Positions 11,392 through 22,039 of a DNA stretch of 64,000 bases are shown in pieces (positions within the stretch are counted from its first letter, which is position 1; each line of letters opens with the position of its first letter). A program made the position numbers and the translations under genes. The notes below the pieces were generated by a model. The model did no database searches, was not told where the DNA came from, and saw nothing but the letters and a program-made list of their open reading frames with translations. This DNA comes from Rhynchopus euleeides (lineage: Eukaryota; Euglenozoa; Diplonemea; Diplonemida; Diplonemidae), in contig OY723316.1 in NCBI GenBank assembly GCA_963210315.1, positions 496,001 to 560,000 of the forward strand, in the 5' to 3' direction.

Positions 11392-12528
11392 TCAAAGTGC
11401 GGCCATCGCCTGTCGTAGTTGTGTTACACCTTGGGCAAGACAAGCCATCCTGCAGGCCTCATCTTCTTCGTCAGAACTGTCATCCCCCTCCTGCTGTGCG
11501 CGTTGGTCAAGCGTGCTCAAAGTCGCCTCGGATGACACGAATGGTGTGAAAGTCGCCCCCAGCGGGATTGGCATTTTGCACAAGCAGAGCGATAATTTGC
11601 GGTGTCCTTCGGGGAACCGGGACAGGAAGTAGGGCGCGCTGATGGGTTCAACGAAGTCCTGTGTGTTGCAGTGCACAAACCCCTTCTGCAGCTGTGTCAA
11701 CTGTGTGCAAAGAACATACACAGCCAATCTATGAGCGTGTCGGGTGTGCAGACACGGACACAGAATGACTTCTCTATACCCGAGGATCCCGTCCTGCGAC
11801 AGGTGCGCAACCTTCCAAGGCATGCCCGATGCGCGCCGCTTCTCTTCTGCCATCGCAAGATCTCTCTCGTAAGTTGCGGAGCTGGCGATTGTAACGGCAT
11901 CTTTCTTGCGATGTCCGTTCTCTGCTTCTTCAAATTCGTCGTTGTTCTGCAGAGGCACTGCATCTTCTGGAGCCCACCAATGATGGAGACTGTGTACGTA
12001 GGCATTGCGCGTTGATCCCTTTTCGGCATGCTCCATCAACCAGTGAAATATATGCCCTGAGATCCGAGCACGCAAGAAGGGAATCCGGGCTGACTCATCC
12101 TTGCATCCCCAGAAGTGCCAGGGGATGTCTGCATACCGGAAATGCATGAGGTCTGCAAGGGAGACAAAGAGGTAGCGGAACAAGCCCTTGTAGGTGTGTC
12201 CTGTGACAGGCAAGCACGACCTTCCGGAACTGAGCACCTGTCCCATTCTGCGACACATTCAGTGCAAGGTTTGTACAGGTCTTGTCGAATATTTTTTTGT
12301 TGTCTCATCCAGTACCCTGATCAGCCGCATGGCGAGCCCCTTGCAGTCATGGAGTGCTGGGGTGACGTAGCGGGCATTGGGAAGCACACCTGCCAAGAGG
12401 GAGGGGTAGCCAGCCTCTTTCATCTCAGAGAGAGTCAGGTGCGGGTATCGATGCACCTGTTGATACCAGCGTTCTTCTGGGATGTCGCACAGTGAGCATC
12501 GGTGCCCTCGCCCCCCGCATCGCCTCAT
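11392..12528 (-). CDS. Element-encoded protein, unidentified, with one in-frame TGA
   Basis: Two minus-strand frames (12528-12262 and 12258-11392) are in the same phase and separated only by a TGA at 12261-12259, giving about 377 residues if read through. The N-terminal part has a possible zinc knuckle (CGGRGHRCSLC). Downstream are HDCKGL, then LPVTGHTYKGLFRYLF and a His/Trp-rich helical region. The C-terminus is acidic (DDSSDEEDEAC). Position between CACGG termini suggests a transposase or accessory protein, but I do not recognise the family. The TGA may be an inactivating mutation; host genes here use TGA as a true stop. The first part is duplicated in the right palindrome arm (14713-14848) and truncated there. 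Confidence 0.45.
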
Positions 12529-12793
12529 TGTTGCCCACTGCTGATCTATACTCCCGCTAGCGGGAGTTGGACTCCCCCTAGTTGAGACTCCCGAAAAGGG
12601 TTAAACCCGGTAGTGGTACCCTACCCCCGCTGGAGTCCACCGTGCAAGGCCGGATCAGCCCACGGGTGGGTTTGAGGAAGAAATCTGGGGGGGCAAATTT
12701 TGCTGCGACTTCCGGTTTCACCCGGCCGAACTCCAGCATCTATCCAGACCCACGGTGCCAAGCCGTTCGCCCGTGTCGCGATCATTCGCGGCT

Positions 12794-13174
12794 TCAGGCT
12801 GCCCCCGACGACACGTTTGTATCCTGCACCTTGCCATACTTCGCCTCCACCTTGTATATGACGGAGAGCGCCCTCCTTCCGCATCGTTGCGACTTCCCTG
12901 ACAGCGAACTTATCCATGTCAGGGAAGACATGGCGATGATTGCGTTGGCCACCTGGGTGCTGTGCTTGTGGAGCTCCTTGCTCAACACCGTTGCTAGGAG
13001 CCTTCTAATGGATCCCAGTGTCAGCACACTGCCCCCTTTTTTAACAGGGAAGGCCGTGCAAAAATCATGCACAATGTTCGTCGCCTCCGCAGCCTCGGGA
13101 CTCTCTGCGCTCTTCTTCTTCTTAATCGACTTTGCCGCCGGCTTCGCTGCCGGCTTCGTTGTCGTCTTCCCCAT
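12794..13174 (-). CDS. Histone H2B-like protein, left-arm copy
   Basis: This encodes 126 residues. The N-terminus is a basic tail rich in Lys/Ala/Pro (KTTTKPAAKPAAK, IKKKK). Residues of about 50-85 resemble the end of the H2B fold: a hydrophobic helix, SVLTLGSIRRLLATVL, then SKELHKHSTQ, comparable with the H2B pattern LPGELxKHA, and AxAIIAMSS. The helix before this is shorter than in core H2B, and the true C-terminus (about 40 residues) is unlike H2B. It differs from the right-arm copy at one residue seen (ELHKHS against ELHQHS). It could instead be another lysine-rich DNA-binding protein. It sits between element ends, so it is probably mobile-element cargo rather than the cell's core histone. 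Confidence 0.45.
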   Translation of the reverse strand: MGKTTTKPAAKPAAKSIKKKKSAESPEAAEATNIVHDFCTAFPVKKGGSVLTLGSIRRLLATVLSKELHKHSTQVANAIIAMSSLTWISSLSGKSQRCGRRALSVIYKVEAKYGKVQDTNVSSGAA

Positions 13175-13449
13175 TTTTGTGAATCAGGTCTGCGAGCTGG
13201 GATGGGTGGAAACGTCCGTTTCGTTTGGTGTGGCTGTACTTCAGTGACGAGTGCCACATTGCATAGGTATCATGGGAAAAATGAGTGAAAATAGGTGAAA
13301 AGACTCCCGCTAGGGGGAGTCAGACTCCCGCTAGCGGGAGTATAGACTCCCGCTAGCGGGAGTTGGACTCCCCCTAGTTGAGACTCCCGAAAAGGGTTAC
13401 CCTACCCCCGCTGGAGTCCACCGTGCAGTTTCCATACCCCCCCGGGGTA

Positions 13450-13790
13450 CGGAATTCCGAAATTTCGACATGTCGAAAAAAAAATTTTTTGGCCAAAAAA
13501 AATTTTTTTTTTTCGCGTGCCTAAACCGAAAATCGGGCCCTTTGGGGTGCCACACCCACATTTTTCGGAAAATTTTCGGATTTTTTTGCGATTTTTTTCT
13601 GCCTAGCTGGGTACCGGTCCAGGGTACTGACCCAGGGTGGCCGAAATTTCGACATGTCGAAAAAAAAAATTTTTGGCCAAAAAAAAATTTTTTTTTCGCG
13701 TGCCTAAACCGAAAATCGGGCCCTTTGGGGTGCCACACCCACATTTTTCGGAAAATTTTCGGATTTTTTTTTGCGATTTTTTTCTGCCTA
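13450..13790 (+). repeat. Tandem AT/GC-rich repeat at the palindrome centre
   Basis: Two direct copies of a unit of up to about 190 bp share TTTCGACATGTCGAAAAAA, GCCAAAAAAAA, CGGGCCCTTTGGGGTGCCAC and TTTTCGGATTTTTTT. The second is truncated before the right arm. A third full copy lies at about 14849-15054 and a fragment follows to about 15085. TTTCGACATGTCGAAA is itself palindromic. No gene is seen. Confidence 0.8.
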
Positions 13791-14067
13791 GCTGCACGGT
13801 GGACTCCAGCGGGGGTAGGGTAACCCTTTTCGGGAGTCTCAACTAGGGGGAGTCCAACTCCCGCTAGCGGGAGTATAGACTCCCGCTAGCGGGAGTCTAT
13901 ACTCCCGCTAGGGGGAGTCTGACTCCCCCTAGCGGGAGTCTTTTCACCTATTTTCACTCATTTTTCCCATGATACCTATGCAATGTGGCACTCGTCACTG
14001 AAGTACAGCCACACCAAACGAAACGGACGTTTCCACCCATCCCAGCTCGCAGACCTGATTCACAAAA

Positions 14068-14448
14068 ATGGGGAAGACGACAACGAAGCCGGCAGCGAAG
14101 CCGGCGGCAAAGTCGATTAAGAAGAAGAAGAGCGCAGAGAGTCCCGAGGCTGCGGAGGCGACGAACATTGTGCATGATTTTTGCACGGCCTTCCCTGTTA
14201 AAAAAGGGGGCAGTGTGCTGACACTGGGATCCATTAGAAGGCTCCTAGCAACGGTGTTGAGCAAGGAGCTCCACCAGCACAGCACCCAGGTGGCCAACGC
14301 AATCATCGCCATGTCTTCCCTGACATGGATAAGTTCGCTGTCAGGGAAGTCGCAACGATGCGGAAGGAGGGCGCTCTCCGTCATATACAAGGTGGAGGCG
14401 AAGTATGGCAAGGTGCAGGATACAAACGTGTCGTCGGGGGCAGCCTGA
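14068..14448 (+). CDS. Histone H2B-like protein, right-arm copy
   Basis: This is the reverse-complement duplicate of the 12794-13174 gene in the other palindrome arm, 126 residues. It has the same basic tail and the SKELHQHSTQVANAI segment. The upstream leader (from about 13980) is identical in both arms, so any promoter was copied too. An overlapping +1 frame (14325-14621, 98 residues) also stays open in both arms but has no recognisable domain. The H2B assignment rests on hydrophobic pattern and a few identities only. Confidence 0.45.
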   Translation: MGKTTTKPAAKPAAKSIKKKKSAESPEAAEATNIVHDFCTAFPVKKGGSVLTLGSIRRLLATVLSKELHQHSTQVANAIIAMSSLTWISSLSGKSQRCGRRALSVIYKVEAKYGKVQDTNVSSGAA

Positions 14449-14848
14449 AGCCGCGAATGATCGCGACACGGGCGAACGGCTTGGCACCGTGGGTCTGGAT
14501 AGATGCTGGAGTTCGGCCGGGTGAAACCGGAAGTCGCAGCAAAATTTGCCCCCCCAGATTTCTTCCTCAAACCCACCCGTGGGCTGATCCGGCCTTGCAC
14601 GGTGGACTCCAGCGGGGGTAGGGTACCACTACCGGGTTTAACCCTTTTCGGGAGTCTCAACTAGGGGGAGTCCAACTCCCGCTAGCGGGAGTATAGATCA
14701 GCAGTGGGCAACAATGAGGCGATGCGGGGGGCGAGGGCACCGATGCTCACTGTGCGACATCCCAGAAGAACGCTGGTATCAACAGGTGCATCGATACCCG
14801 CACCTGACTCTCTCTGAGATAAAAGAGGCTGGTTACCCCTCCCTCTTG

Positions 14849-15136
14849 GGTCCAGGGTACTGACCCAGGGTGGCCGAAATTTCGACATGTCGAAAAAAAA
14901 AATTTTGGCCAAAAAAAAAATTTTTTTTTCGCGTGCCTAAACCGAAAATCGGGCCCTTTGGGGTGCCACACCCACATTTTTCGGAAAATTTTCGGATTTT
15001 TTTGCGATTTTTTTCTGCCTAGCTGGGTACCGGTCCAGGGTACTGACCCAGGGTGGCCGAAATTTCGACATGTCGAAAAAAAATTTCCGGGGGGCTTCGC
15101 CCCCCGGACCCCCCTTGTGGGGGGCTCCGCCCCCCA
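14849..15136 (+). repeat. Third copy of the AT/GC unit plus GC palindromes
   Basis: It continues directly from the broken palindrome arm. It repeats the 13450-13790 unit, then a second start of the unit, then GGGGGGCTTCGCCCCCC and GGGGGGCTCCGCCCCCC hairpins up to the next CACGG end at 15137. Confidence 0.7.
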
Positions 15137-15961
15137 CACGGTGGACTCCCACAGGCCAAAGTGGGTGTCTGAAAGAGGGTGAATAGTTTGGCGGAATTAG
15201 TGGGTGTCTGGCACCCTCTGGGCGGGTGTCTGGCACCCACTAGTGGGTGTCTAGCACCCTCTTTTTACCACCAAAGCGGGTGTCTGGCACCCTCTTTTCA
15301 CCACCAAATTACTGGGGATTCCCTGTAATTCTGGGTGGAAATCATGTCAGGTCAACCTGGGACCTGCTGATTTCGACTGGAGTCATCTCAGACCTGTGGG
15401 GTTCAGTCAATTTCAGATTCAGACCTGCTGATCCAGAACTGCACCCTCTCCTTCCACACCAATTGTATCCACTGCTCATGGGTCCGAGTGACGACGATAG
15501 CAATGACGATGGCTCCATAGCAAAGATGGCTACCACTGCCAAAGCTCATCTGGAACAGAAACTGTCCCAGATGGAAGTCTCCTGTATAAATACAGGGTTC
15601 GGGGTTACCACGAGTGTAACGCAGATACGTGCAGGTGTGTCAAGAGAGTGTGCAGCTCACAGCAGTTCCGCATCCTTGATTGCTGAACTCCACAGTCCTA
15701 GGACGACGAAGGGGACGACGAGGGTCGACGTAGGCTTATCTTACGCTACGGCAGGGGTGGACTCAGCCACCCCGGGGGCAGGTTGAACAGGTTGTGTGGT
15801 TCCACTGATCAACATATAGGTCGGCCTGTCTGATAAGACTCAGCCACCCTGCGGGTCAATTGTTTCCAAAAGGGTGCCTATTTGACCAAAAGGCAAAATT
15901 TACTCCCGCCATGCTCCCGTACCACAGAGGCTGTTGTGTTTGCCTCTGTGTATGCGTACGT

Positions 15962-16071
15962 TTTGCGATGACGGGGTGTGGAACCTGGCGTAGACCGAGC
16001 TACAACCAGGAACCAACGGCCCAACTCGGCGCCGTGGGTCAATTTTTGTGAAAAGGCCTTGACCAGAGGCA
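15962..16071 (+). ncRNA. Conserved structured motif, copy X
   Basis: About 110 nt resemble 44957-45069 (and its inverted copy 45562-45674) in an otherwise unrelated element. Shared parts are TTTGCGAT, ACCTG...TAGAC, CCGTGG and GAAAAGGCCTTGACCA. GGTCAA pairs with TTGACC around the GAAAAGGCC loop; in the other copy GGTCGA pairs with TTGACC through a G-U wobble, keeping the stem. A structured RNA is inferred, not shown. Confidence 0.35.
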
Positions 16072-16895
16072 TCCCCCTAACACTAAATTTGCTCTGTTTC
16101 ATCCTGAACCGACCAACCAGGCACCGTGAGGAGGCATCAGAGCCCCTCGTGGACAGCCGCAGCACCCTTCCTTTACTAACGTCAGGTTCACCACTAGCAC
16201 GAAGCATCACTGTTTTACGTCAGGTATGGCAAATGCCCACCCAAGGAAGTCGAGGAGTTTGAGCCGTTGGAAGTTACCAGAGGGACAAGCAAGAGGGATC
16301 TGCAAAGCAGTGATGTCTGTTGTACCCTTGGACCACATTAAACTCAAACTGAACCCTCAGTCGTCCTTGATCGCCCGACAAGGTTCCTTTCAGCTTTCTA
16401 ACAGATGGGTACCGCAACTGTCCAACTATCTACAGACTCACATCCCAGAAGGTGCAGTCCAGGTTCCACAGAGCAAATTAAATGTTAGCATTTCTGCACA
16501 ACTACCGGTACGCAAATCGCAGCGGCGGTGGAAGTGACTGACTCGAAAACGGCGAGGTATCAGTCTTGACGCTGGAAAATTCCGTTCGGAAATACCAAAC
16601 ACATCCACAGAAAGTGGAAGGAATGGGCGCCAAGATGATGCGAACGATTTTTGGGGGGAGGAGGGGGGGGACTGCCCTGTATCGTGATACCCGTGAGGGT
16701 AAAAAAATACAGAACAGGGAGGCACAGGCGCACACGCAAAGGCAACACGCAAATGACAAGTGGCAGGGGCTGGGGTCTGGGGCCTCCTCATCATCCCCCC
16801 CCCTCTTCTCTCTAATACCGGGATACCCCGGCCAGGATCCCAGGATATGCCCCTGATCCAGCCAGATTTTCACCTCGAGAATATAGTATAGTAGC

Positions 16896-17155
16896 GTAGC
16901 GGGTGTCTGACACCCACTAGCGGGTGCCAGACACCCACTAGTGGGTGCCAGACACCCGCTAGTGGGTGTCAGACACCCACTAGTGGGTGCCAGACACCCG
17001 CTAGTGGGTGTCAGACACCCACTAGCGGGTGTCTGGCACCCACTAGTGGGTGTCTGACACCCGCTTAGACACCCACTAGTGGGTGCCGAGACACCCACTA
17101 GCGGGTGCCAGGACACCCGCTAATTTTCCAAACTGCAAAGTGGGTGTCTGACCGG
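16896..17155. repeat. Subterminal palindromic array
   Basis: About a dozen adjoining units of roughly 20-22 bp are built from GGGTGTCTGACACCC and CACTAGTGGGTG or CTAGCGGGTG variants. Units are palindromic and not separated by unique spacers. They probably act as transposase-binding subterminal repeats by analogy with CACTA elements. Confidence 0.8.
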
Positions 17156-17171
17156 GCGGGAGTCCACCGTG

Positions 17172-20100
17172 CACGCCCCCCGCCCCCCCCCCCCCCCCCC
17201 ACCTCCCTCCCGGCCGGGGGCCGGTTCGGTCGGTCGTCGGCTGCGCCCAAAGGGCGTGCGGTAGCCGACGCCCTTTTGTGCTCGCCTCCTCCCTCCCACA
17301 CTTTTTCGTCCTCTTTCATGACCGACGGGTTCACAGCCCTGCCTCCACGCCCTGACTTCTGTGACCCGCATCCCACGTCTGAGAGAGAGTCTTCCGAGTG
17401 CAGTCGCCGAGACCAGGCCGCTATCTTCAGTCGGTTTCTGATCTGCATATATTTCCGTCTGTCAAGTGCACGTGGTGACAATGACTGTGACCCCGTCCCC
17501 CCCCGCACCCCCCCTGAACACACCGTCACGGGTTTGTGGCGATCGGTCTTCTGGTCCCTCCCTGTACTTGCGCGGCAATTTATCGTTACATCGGGTAGGG
17601 TCTGGCCCCCCCGCTCCTTTGCTTGGGTCTGGGCCTGATCGAATCTGGTTGTGTTGCTTCTTCCTCTGTTGTGCCAGTCATCGAAGAACTGCGGGGGGTC
17701 GGAACCAAGGAGGAGGAACTGCTGGGACAGAGCTGCATACTCTCTTGATACACCTTGGTAAATCTGTGCTACACTCGCGGTAACCCTAAACCTGGAAACA
17801 GGAGACGTCCATCTGGTAACAGATGAGCTTGATCGTGGTACCCATCTTTGCTATGAGCTACGATCAGGTTTTTGTCGCCACATGGGTCCATGATCAACAC
17901 CAGTAGAACCACTGAAGGACAGGGTGCAGTTCTGGACAATGCATGGTCTGAATCTGAGGGGCTGATGGTGGGTCTGATATGATGCAGTGCATGATGACTG
18001 TATGAAGCTTCGCGGCTGATCTGGAAATCCAGGTGCAACTCAGGTGATGGCGGGGAGGTCAAAAACATGCAGATCTCTTTTTCCAGCACCTGCTGTCCGT
18101 ATGTGCAGGGGCGGTGCATCCAGATACACCGGGGGACTCCGCCGTTTAATGAGCTCGCCGCTTCTCCTCTGTGCATATTTCTCCTGTCCGTGGCGGCGAA
18201 TGCGACGAGGAACTGCGGATTGAGCTCCCCCCCCGTCGGGGCGGAGCGTGCGCAGGCTGACGGGGCAAGGCTGTGGCTGTTGATCCATCGCTCTGGGAGG
18301 TCAGCAAAACCTGGAGGAGTATGTGCCACCCCCGGCCGGGGCGCACTCGCACCCGCTGTACACCCGCAGCAAGATGAGTTGCGGTACCCCGCACAGGTGT
18401 TCGAGAGGGCTGCCATGGTCCTGCTCACGACGACCTGCAGGTCACCCGTCCTGTCGTACAGGCAGTGCCAGGAGGTGGTGGCCTCGTCAATCTAGCAGTG
18501 TTTGAGTTGACCGGGACGAGGCACTCCACTCTGGGTCTGGAACAAGCAACAAGCAGGCGGGGTGTTCAGGGGTTCGGAGTGGACCTCAAGGAGCACACTG
18601 GCGTCCGTGCAGCAGCACTATCCCACCCCGCAACGCCCCGCGTAACACCGGTGGGAAGGACGTTGTTCCTGGGCATCTGGAGGAGGACCCGGGCCGTTCG
18701 TTGTGTTCTTCACAGTCGCAGCCTCCGGTTTGTCGTTGTTCGTCAACGTTGCGCCCACCCAGCCTGTGCAGAGAACTTGTGCCGTCTCCAACAGTAACTT
18801 TTGGCCGACAATTTTTGGGGCATTTTTTCACCAAAAAAACTCACTCTGCGGGCCAAGTCGAAGACTCGTTTGGGGACTTTCGGTGTCCCCAATTTTTCAA
18901 TTTTCGAAAAATAAGCTCACTTTGCTAAACTGGACCCAACTCCCCACACTCTTTTTTTTAGCGAAAAACAGCAAATTTCGGCCGATTTTTCCGCATTTTT
19001 TCTCATTTTTTCTCACCCACTTTTCCATACCCCCAAGGAGTCCGATTCTTGCGAGGGAGGTGCATGTGGGTCATAGTGGCGTGTGTGTGGGCAGATTTGC
19101 ATCAGGGCGATGGGTGTTTGCAATTGTTTTTGTTGCGTTCTTCTCCACTGCTGCAAAGCCAGATTCACGTATGGGTGTGTGTGCGTTTGTATGTATGTCA
19201 TCAAGAGCAAGTGTGCTCAGTGCGGTGCAACACTCAAAAATGGTTCGCGTGTGTATGCGGCACATGTGTGTGCACTCTTCGGGTGTGTTTTGATCCTGAA
19301 AAGAAAACCAGTTTTCTATCACTGCCCCGGCTTTCTCGTACCGCCAGGGCTCTGTGCCTTCGATACCAACCAACAGCAAATACCAGACTAGTTTAGCACA
19401 GTGTAAACACCCCCACCCCCCCATCCCGAGGGGAACTTCGCCTTGTCGCTGTCAACCCGAGACAGTGTGGGGGCTGTTCAGTGAGGGTCACTCGCTGATC
19501 GGCACCTCAGAGTGGCGTCTTGCCTCCCGACCACCGCCACCCCCCCCCCCCCCCTCCCCCCCCCCCCCCCCCAGAAAAAAGCAATCATTCCGCGTGCGTG
19601 TGTGTTCAATTGCCCAGGTGGCGGCCGTCGTGACCAACGCGACGTTCCCCCCTCCCGCGATGGTGTGCCTAAGCGAAAACAAACACATATCTGAGAGACC
19701 GTCAGGCCTGCATGGGGTGTCATAACGTTATCGCTCACGTTATAACGCCCGATGGCAGCAGGGCAGAGCAGAGCAGAACAGAACTGGCATGGGAACGGAG
19801 GGGGGTATCGGAACAAGCTTGCTAGAGAAATATCTGTCGGACGGAACTTGGGAACAGTTCCCTCCATCCCGTTCCATCATTTTCCCAAACACGGGTGGGT
19901 GGTTTCTATTGGCCGAGCGGTGGTGGTGTGGCTGGGGAGGGGGTGGTAGCTTCGCAGTATTGCCAGCCAGACAGCATTGTGGGGGACTGCGAGTTGCGAA
20001 CGGGGCCTGATCGTCCATCTCCACGTCGGAGGTTGGGGGATCCCGAACGCCAGCGAGCAAGCGAAATGAGTGCAATTTCTTCGTGTGAAACCGTTATCGG

Positions 20101-20993
20101 GCTGTTAAATGAGCTGCCGACGTGCCGTGTGTCCAACCCCAACCCCCAACGTGTTCGCAGTGACGTTTGTTTCTCTGCACTTTGGAGCAAAATCGCACCG
20201 ACAGAGGTGCCAAAGGGAAGCTCGCGGGCGCCCTTCGCGGGTTGTGGCTGTGACTGACCTTTTGAATCCAACGAAGAGTTAAAGGGGGTTCTTCGCGAGG
20301 GCGCCGAAAACGGCGCGTTTTTTTTGGTGTATTTCCTGCTATTTATCGGAGCATACATTTGTGGCGGTAGCGTTATCGGTACCGGTATATCTACCAATGC
20401 ATGACGTCTCGGCGAAAAATGTCCGAACTTTTGCTGGGAAAATTGCCGAGAGCGATGCCCTCCCCCCCGAGACACTCAATACAGATCGTGTGCCTGTGTG
20501 TGTCACGGCGTGCTGTGCGGTGTCCCGACTGCGAAGAGCAAGCCCACCACACTCCAACCAGCCACCCACACTCCCAACCCCTACTCCCGAGAAGAACGAG
20601 AAGAATGAAAAAAGGAATGACAAAGGAATACCAACCTCTTGAGGCAGCGTGCACATCACACACACAGAGAAGGTCGTTCAATGCATGCTCCACCCTCTTG
20701 GTGTGGGCCAGGCAACTCGCCACACCAGTCGTCGTATCGAGCCGCCCTGCCGTGCTCCCTCCAAGGGGGGGGGGGGTGAGGAAAATCACGAAATATCTAG
20801 CGTCCGAGCTTCTAACCAAACTAAACAAATGATTCTGCTGATGATCTGAAACGAACCAAAACAGGAGCCCCACAGGCGGGTGTTTGTGGAATCTGCCGGT
20901 GGCTTCGATTCACTCATGTGGCGTGGGGGGGAGGGGAGAAGAAGAAGAAGAAGAAGGGGGGGGGGGGGGGGAGGAGGATTGTCGAGCTTCGTG
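17172..20993. other. Gene-poor 3.8-kb stretch
   Basis: The only plausible coding signal is the minus-strand frame at 17769-18484. The rest holds poly-C runs (17180-17210, 19535-19575), AT-rich sequence (18800-19030), an inverted ATAACGTTAT pair near 19720-19745 and a GCGGGCGCCC/GGGCGCC imperfect hairpin near 20220-20310. No RNA gene was seen. Confidence 0.45.
17769..18484 (-). CDS. Possible coding fragment, unknown
   Basis: A minus-strand frame is open for about 238 codons from just after a CTAG (possible splice acceptor) at 18484 to a stop at 17769, with the first ATG at 18428. The sequence has varied composition (SWHCLYDRTGDL, CAGYRNSSCCGC, LVLIMDPCGDKNLIVAHS) rather than the low complexity of chance frames. 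No domain is recognised. It could be an exon of a decayed element. Weak call. Confidence 0.22.
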
Positions 20994-21180
20994 CACGGTG
21001 GACTCCCACACGTCTGGGTGCACCTTTTTGGGATATCGGAATATCGGGGGTCTGGCGAGGTCCGACCCCCGCTCGCGGGGGTCGTCTGGGCACCAAAAAT
21101 AGCAGGGCAGACTCCCGCTAGCGGGGGTCGCCCAGACCCCCGCCCCAGACCCCCGCTCCAGGGGGTGGGAGTCCACCGTG
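20994..21180. mobile_element. CACGG-terminated mini-element, type 3
   Basis: CACGGTGGACTCCCAC at 20994 opposes GTGGGAGTCCACCGTG ending at 21180. The interior is GACCCCCGCTCGCGGGGGTC-like palindromic units and a short unique core. At 187 bp it cannot encode a protein. It shows that the terminal sequence moves with at least three kinds of subterminal repeat. Confidence 0.75.
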
Positions 21181-21426
21181 TGGGGTTCAGGGTGGGGTGG
21201 GTCAGGAGATGGGGGAGGAGAGTGGAAGCGGGACACCACACTTTGGGGGTGCCCAGGTAACTCTGAGAGACGGCTCTTCACCCCTGGCCACAGCGATCGT
21301 TTTTTTTTTGATGTGCCGCGTGTTCCTGCCTGGCGAACCCACAATCGGCGCACCCACCCGAACCCCGCCACCCCCCCCCACGCGGAAAGATAGTTAGCAG
21401 CGCTTTGGGTGGCAAATCACAGTTCT

Positions 21427-21515
21427 ACCTTGGCTTGTTGCTAATGACTGTGCAGCACATTTCACACCAAAATATTCACAGACAAAATACGTGAGGTTTG
21501 TTCTCCCCGGGATAT
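21427..21515 (+). repeat. SR-F dispersed repeat
   Basis: It matches 28156-28262 over CTTGTTGCTA, ATGACTGTGCAGCACATT, CACACCAA and CGTGAGGTTTGTTC, ending near CCCGGG. The 28-kb copy continues directly into SR-B-like sequence, so F and B may be parts of one longer family. Confidence 0.6.
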
Positions 21516-22039
21516 TTTTTTTTGGCGCGCATTTTTTCCCATTTTTTTTTGTTTTGTGTTTGTTTATGTGTGCTGCGCCGCGTGGTCCGATGATACGCCA
21601 GACACAGGCCTTCTCTCCCTGCGCCCCTCTGGGGCCACCACTACTCCTGCACGACGCCGTCGTAGTGCGCACAACGAGGATGTGGGAGGTGTGGGTGAGG
21701 GTCCGAAGTAAAATGGACAAAGGGCCTGCGTTGCTGCACACAGCCTGGCACCCTCCCCGCCTTCTGCACTCCTCCGTGATGGGGGTGGTAAACAGGAAGC
21801 GGGGTGCGTTATTCTGTTCATGCTATGGGCAAACGGCATATGTCCCTTGGTTGCTGTGTAGCGCCGTGTGCAACGGCGCCTCCTGCTCACACAGAGTGCG
21901 CAGCAAACCTATATGTGCCCCGCCACCACCCCACCCCACTCCCCCCCCCCCCCCCCCTCCCCCACCTTGCGTTAGGAAAGTGGCGGGGAAAAAAAACAAA
22001 ACGTGGGCAACAAACAAACAAACATATAATCACACACCC

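Larger units (their letters stand above)
11077..13425. mobile_element. CACGG-terminated DNA element carrying two genes
   Basis: The left end CACGGTGGACTCCAGCGG (11077) faces a matching right end at 13425. Both are followed inward by arrays of the palindromic unit ACTCCCGCTAGCGGGAGT, then TTTTCACCTATTTTCA and TTTTTCCCATGATA. A third end of the same type lies inside at 12644, so this may be nested copies or a smaller element (11077-12644). Conserved short CAC-starting termini plus subterminal repeats resemble CACTA/EnSpm elements. That assignment is inference, since no DDE catalytic motif was identified. Two minus-strand genes lie inside. Confidence 0.65.
12394..14848. repeat. 2.45-kb palindrome duplicating part of the CACGG element
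   Basis: The left arm 12394-13426 and right arm 13791-14848 are near-perfect reverse complements around a 364-bp spacer. The right arm is slightly longer because of an extra subterminal repeat unit. Each arm holds the H2B-like gene, two CACGG-type ends and the start of the unidentified element gene. The right arm ends abruptly at 14848 inside that gene. Differences between arms are few, so the event is recent or the arms are homogenised. Confidence 0.9.
15137..17171. mobile_element. CACGG-terminated element, type 2 (non-autonomous?)
   Basis: The left end CACGGTGGACTCCCAC is at 15137 and the opposing GGGAGTCCACCGTG ends at 17171. Subterminal repeats are of a different type from the first element: GGGTGTCTGGCACCC and relatives, on the left to about 15310 and in a dense array on the right (16896-17155). 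The 1.4-kb interior has several open frames (for example 15247-15786) but no domain I recognise. It also holds a conserved structured motif at 15962-16071. It is probably non-autonomous. Confidence 0.65.

Noticed and set aside
14325..14621. Second protein overlapping the H2B-like gene
   Set aside because: Open in both arms only because the arms are copies; no domain and no independent evidence.
16896..17155. CRISPR-like repeat array
   Set aside because: Units are palindromic, adjoining and without unique spacers, next to transposon ends, in a eukaryotic genome.
20910..21371. Long frames across the 20.99-21.18 kb mini-element
   Set aside because: Low-complexity translation of G/C-rich palindromes; no domain on either strand.
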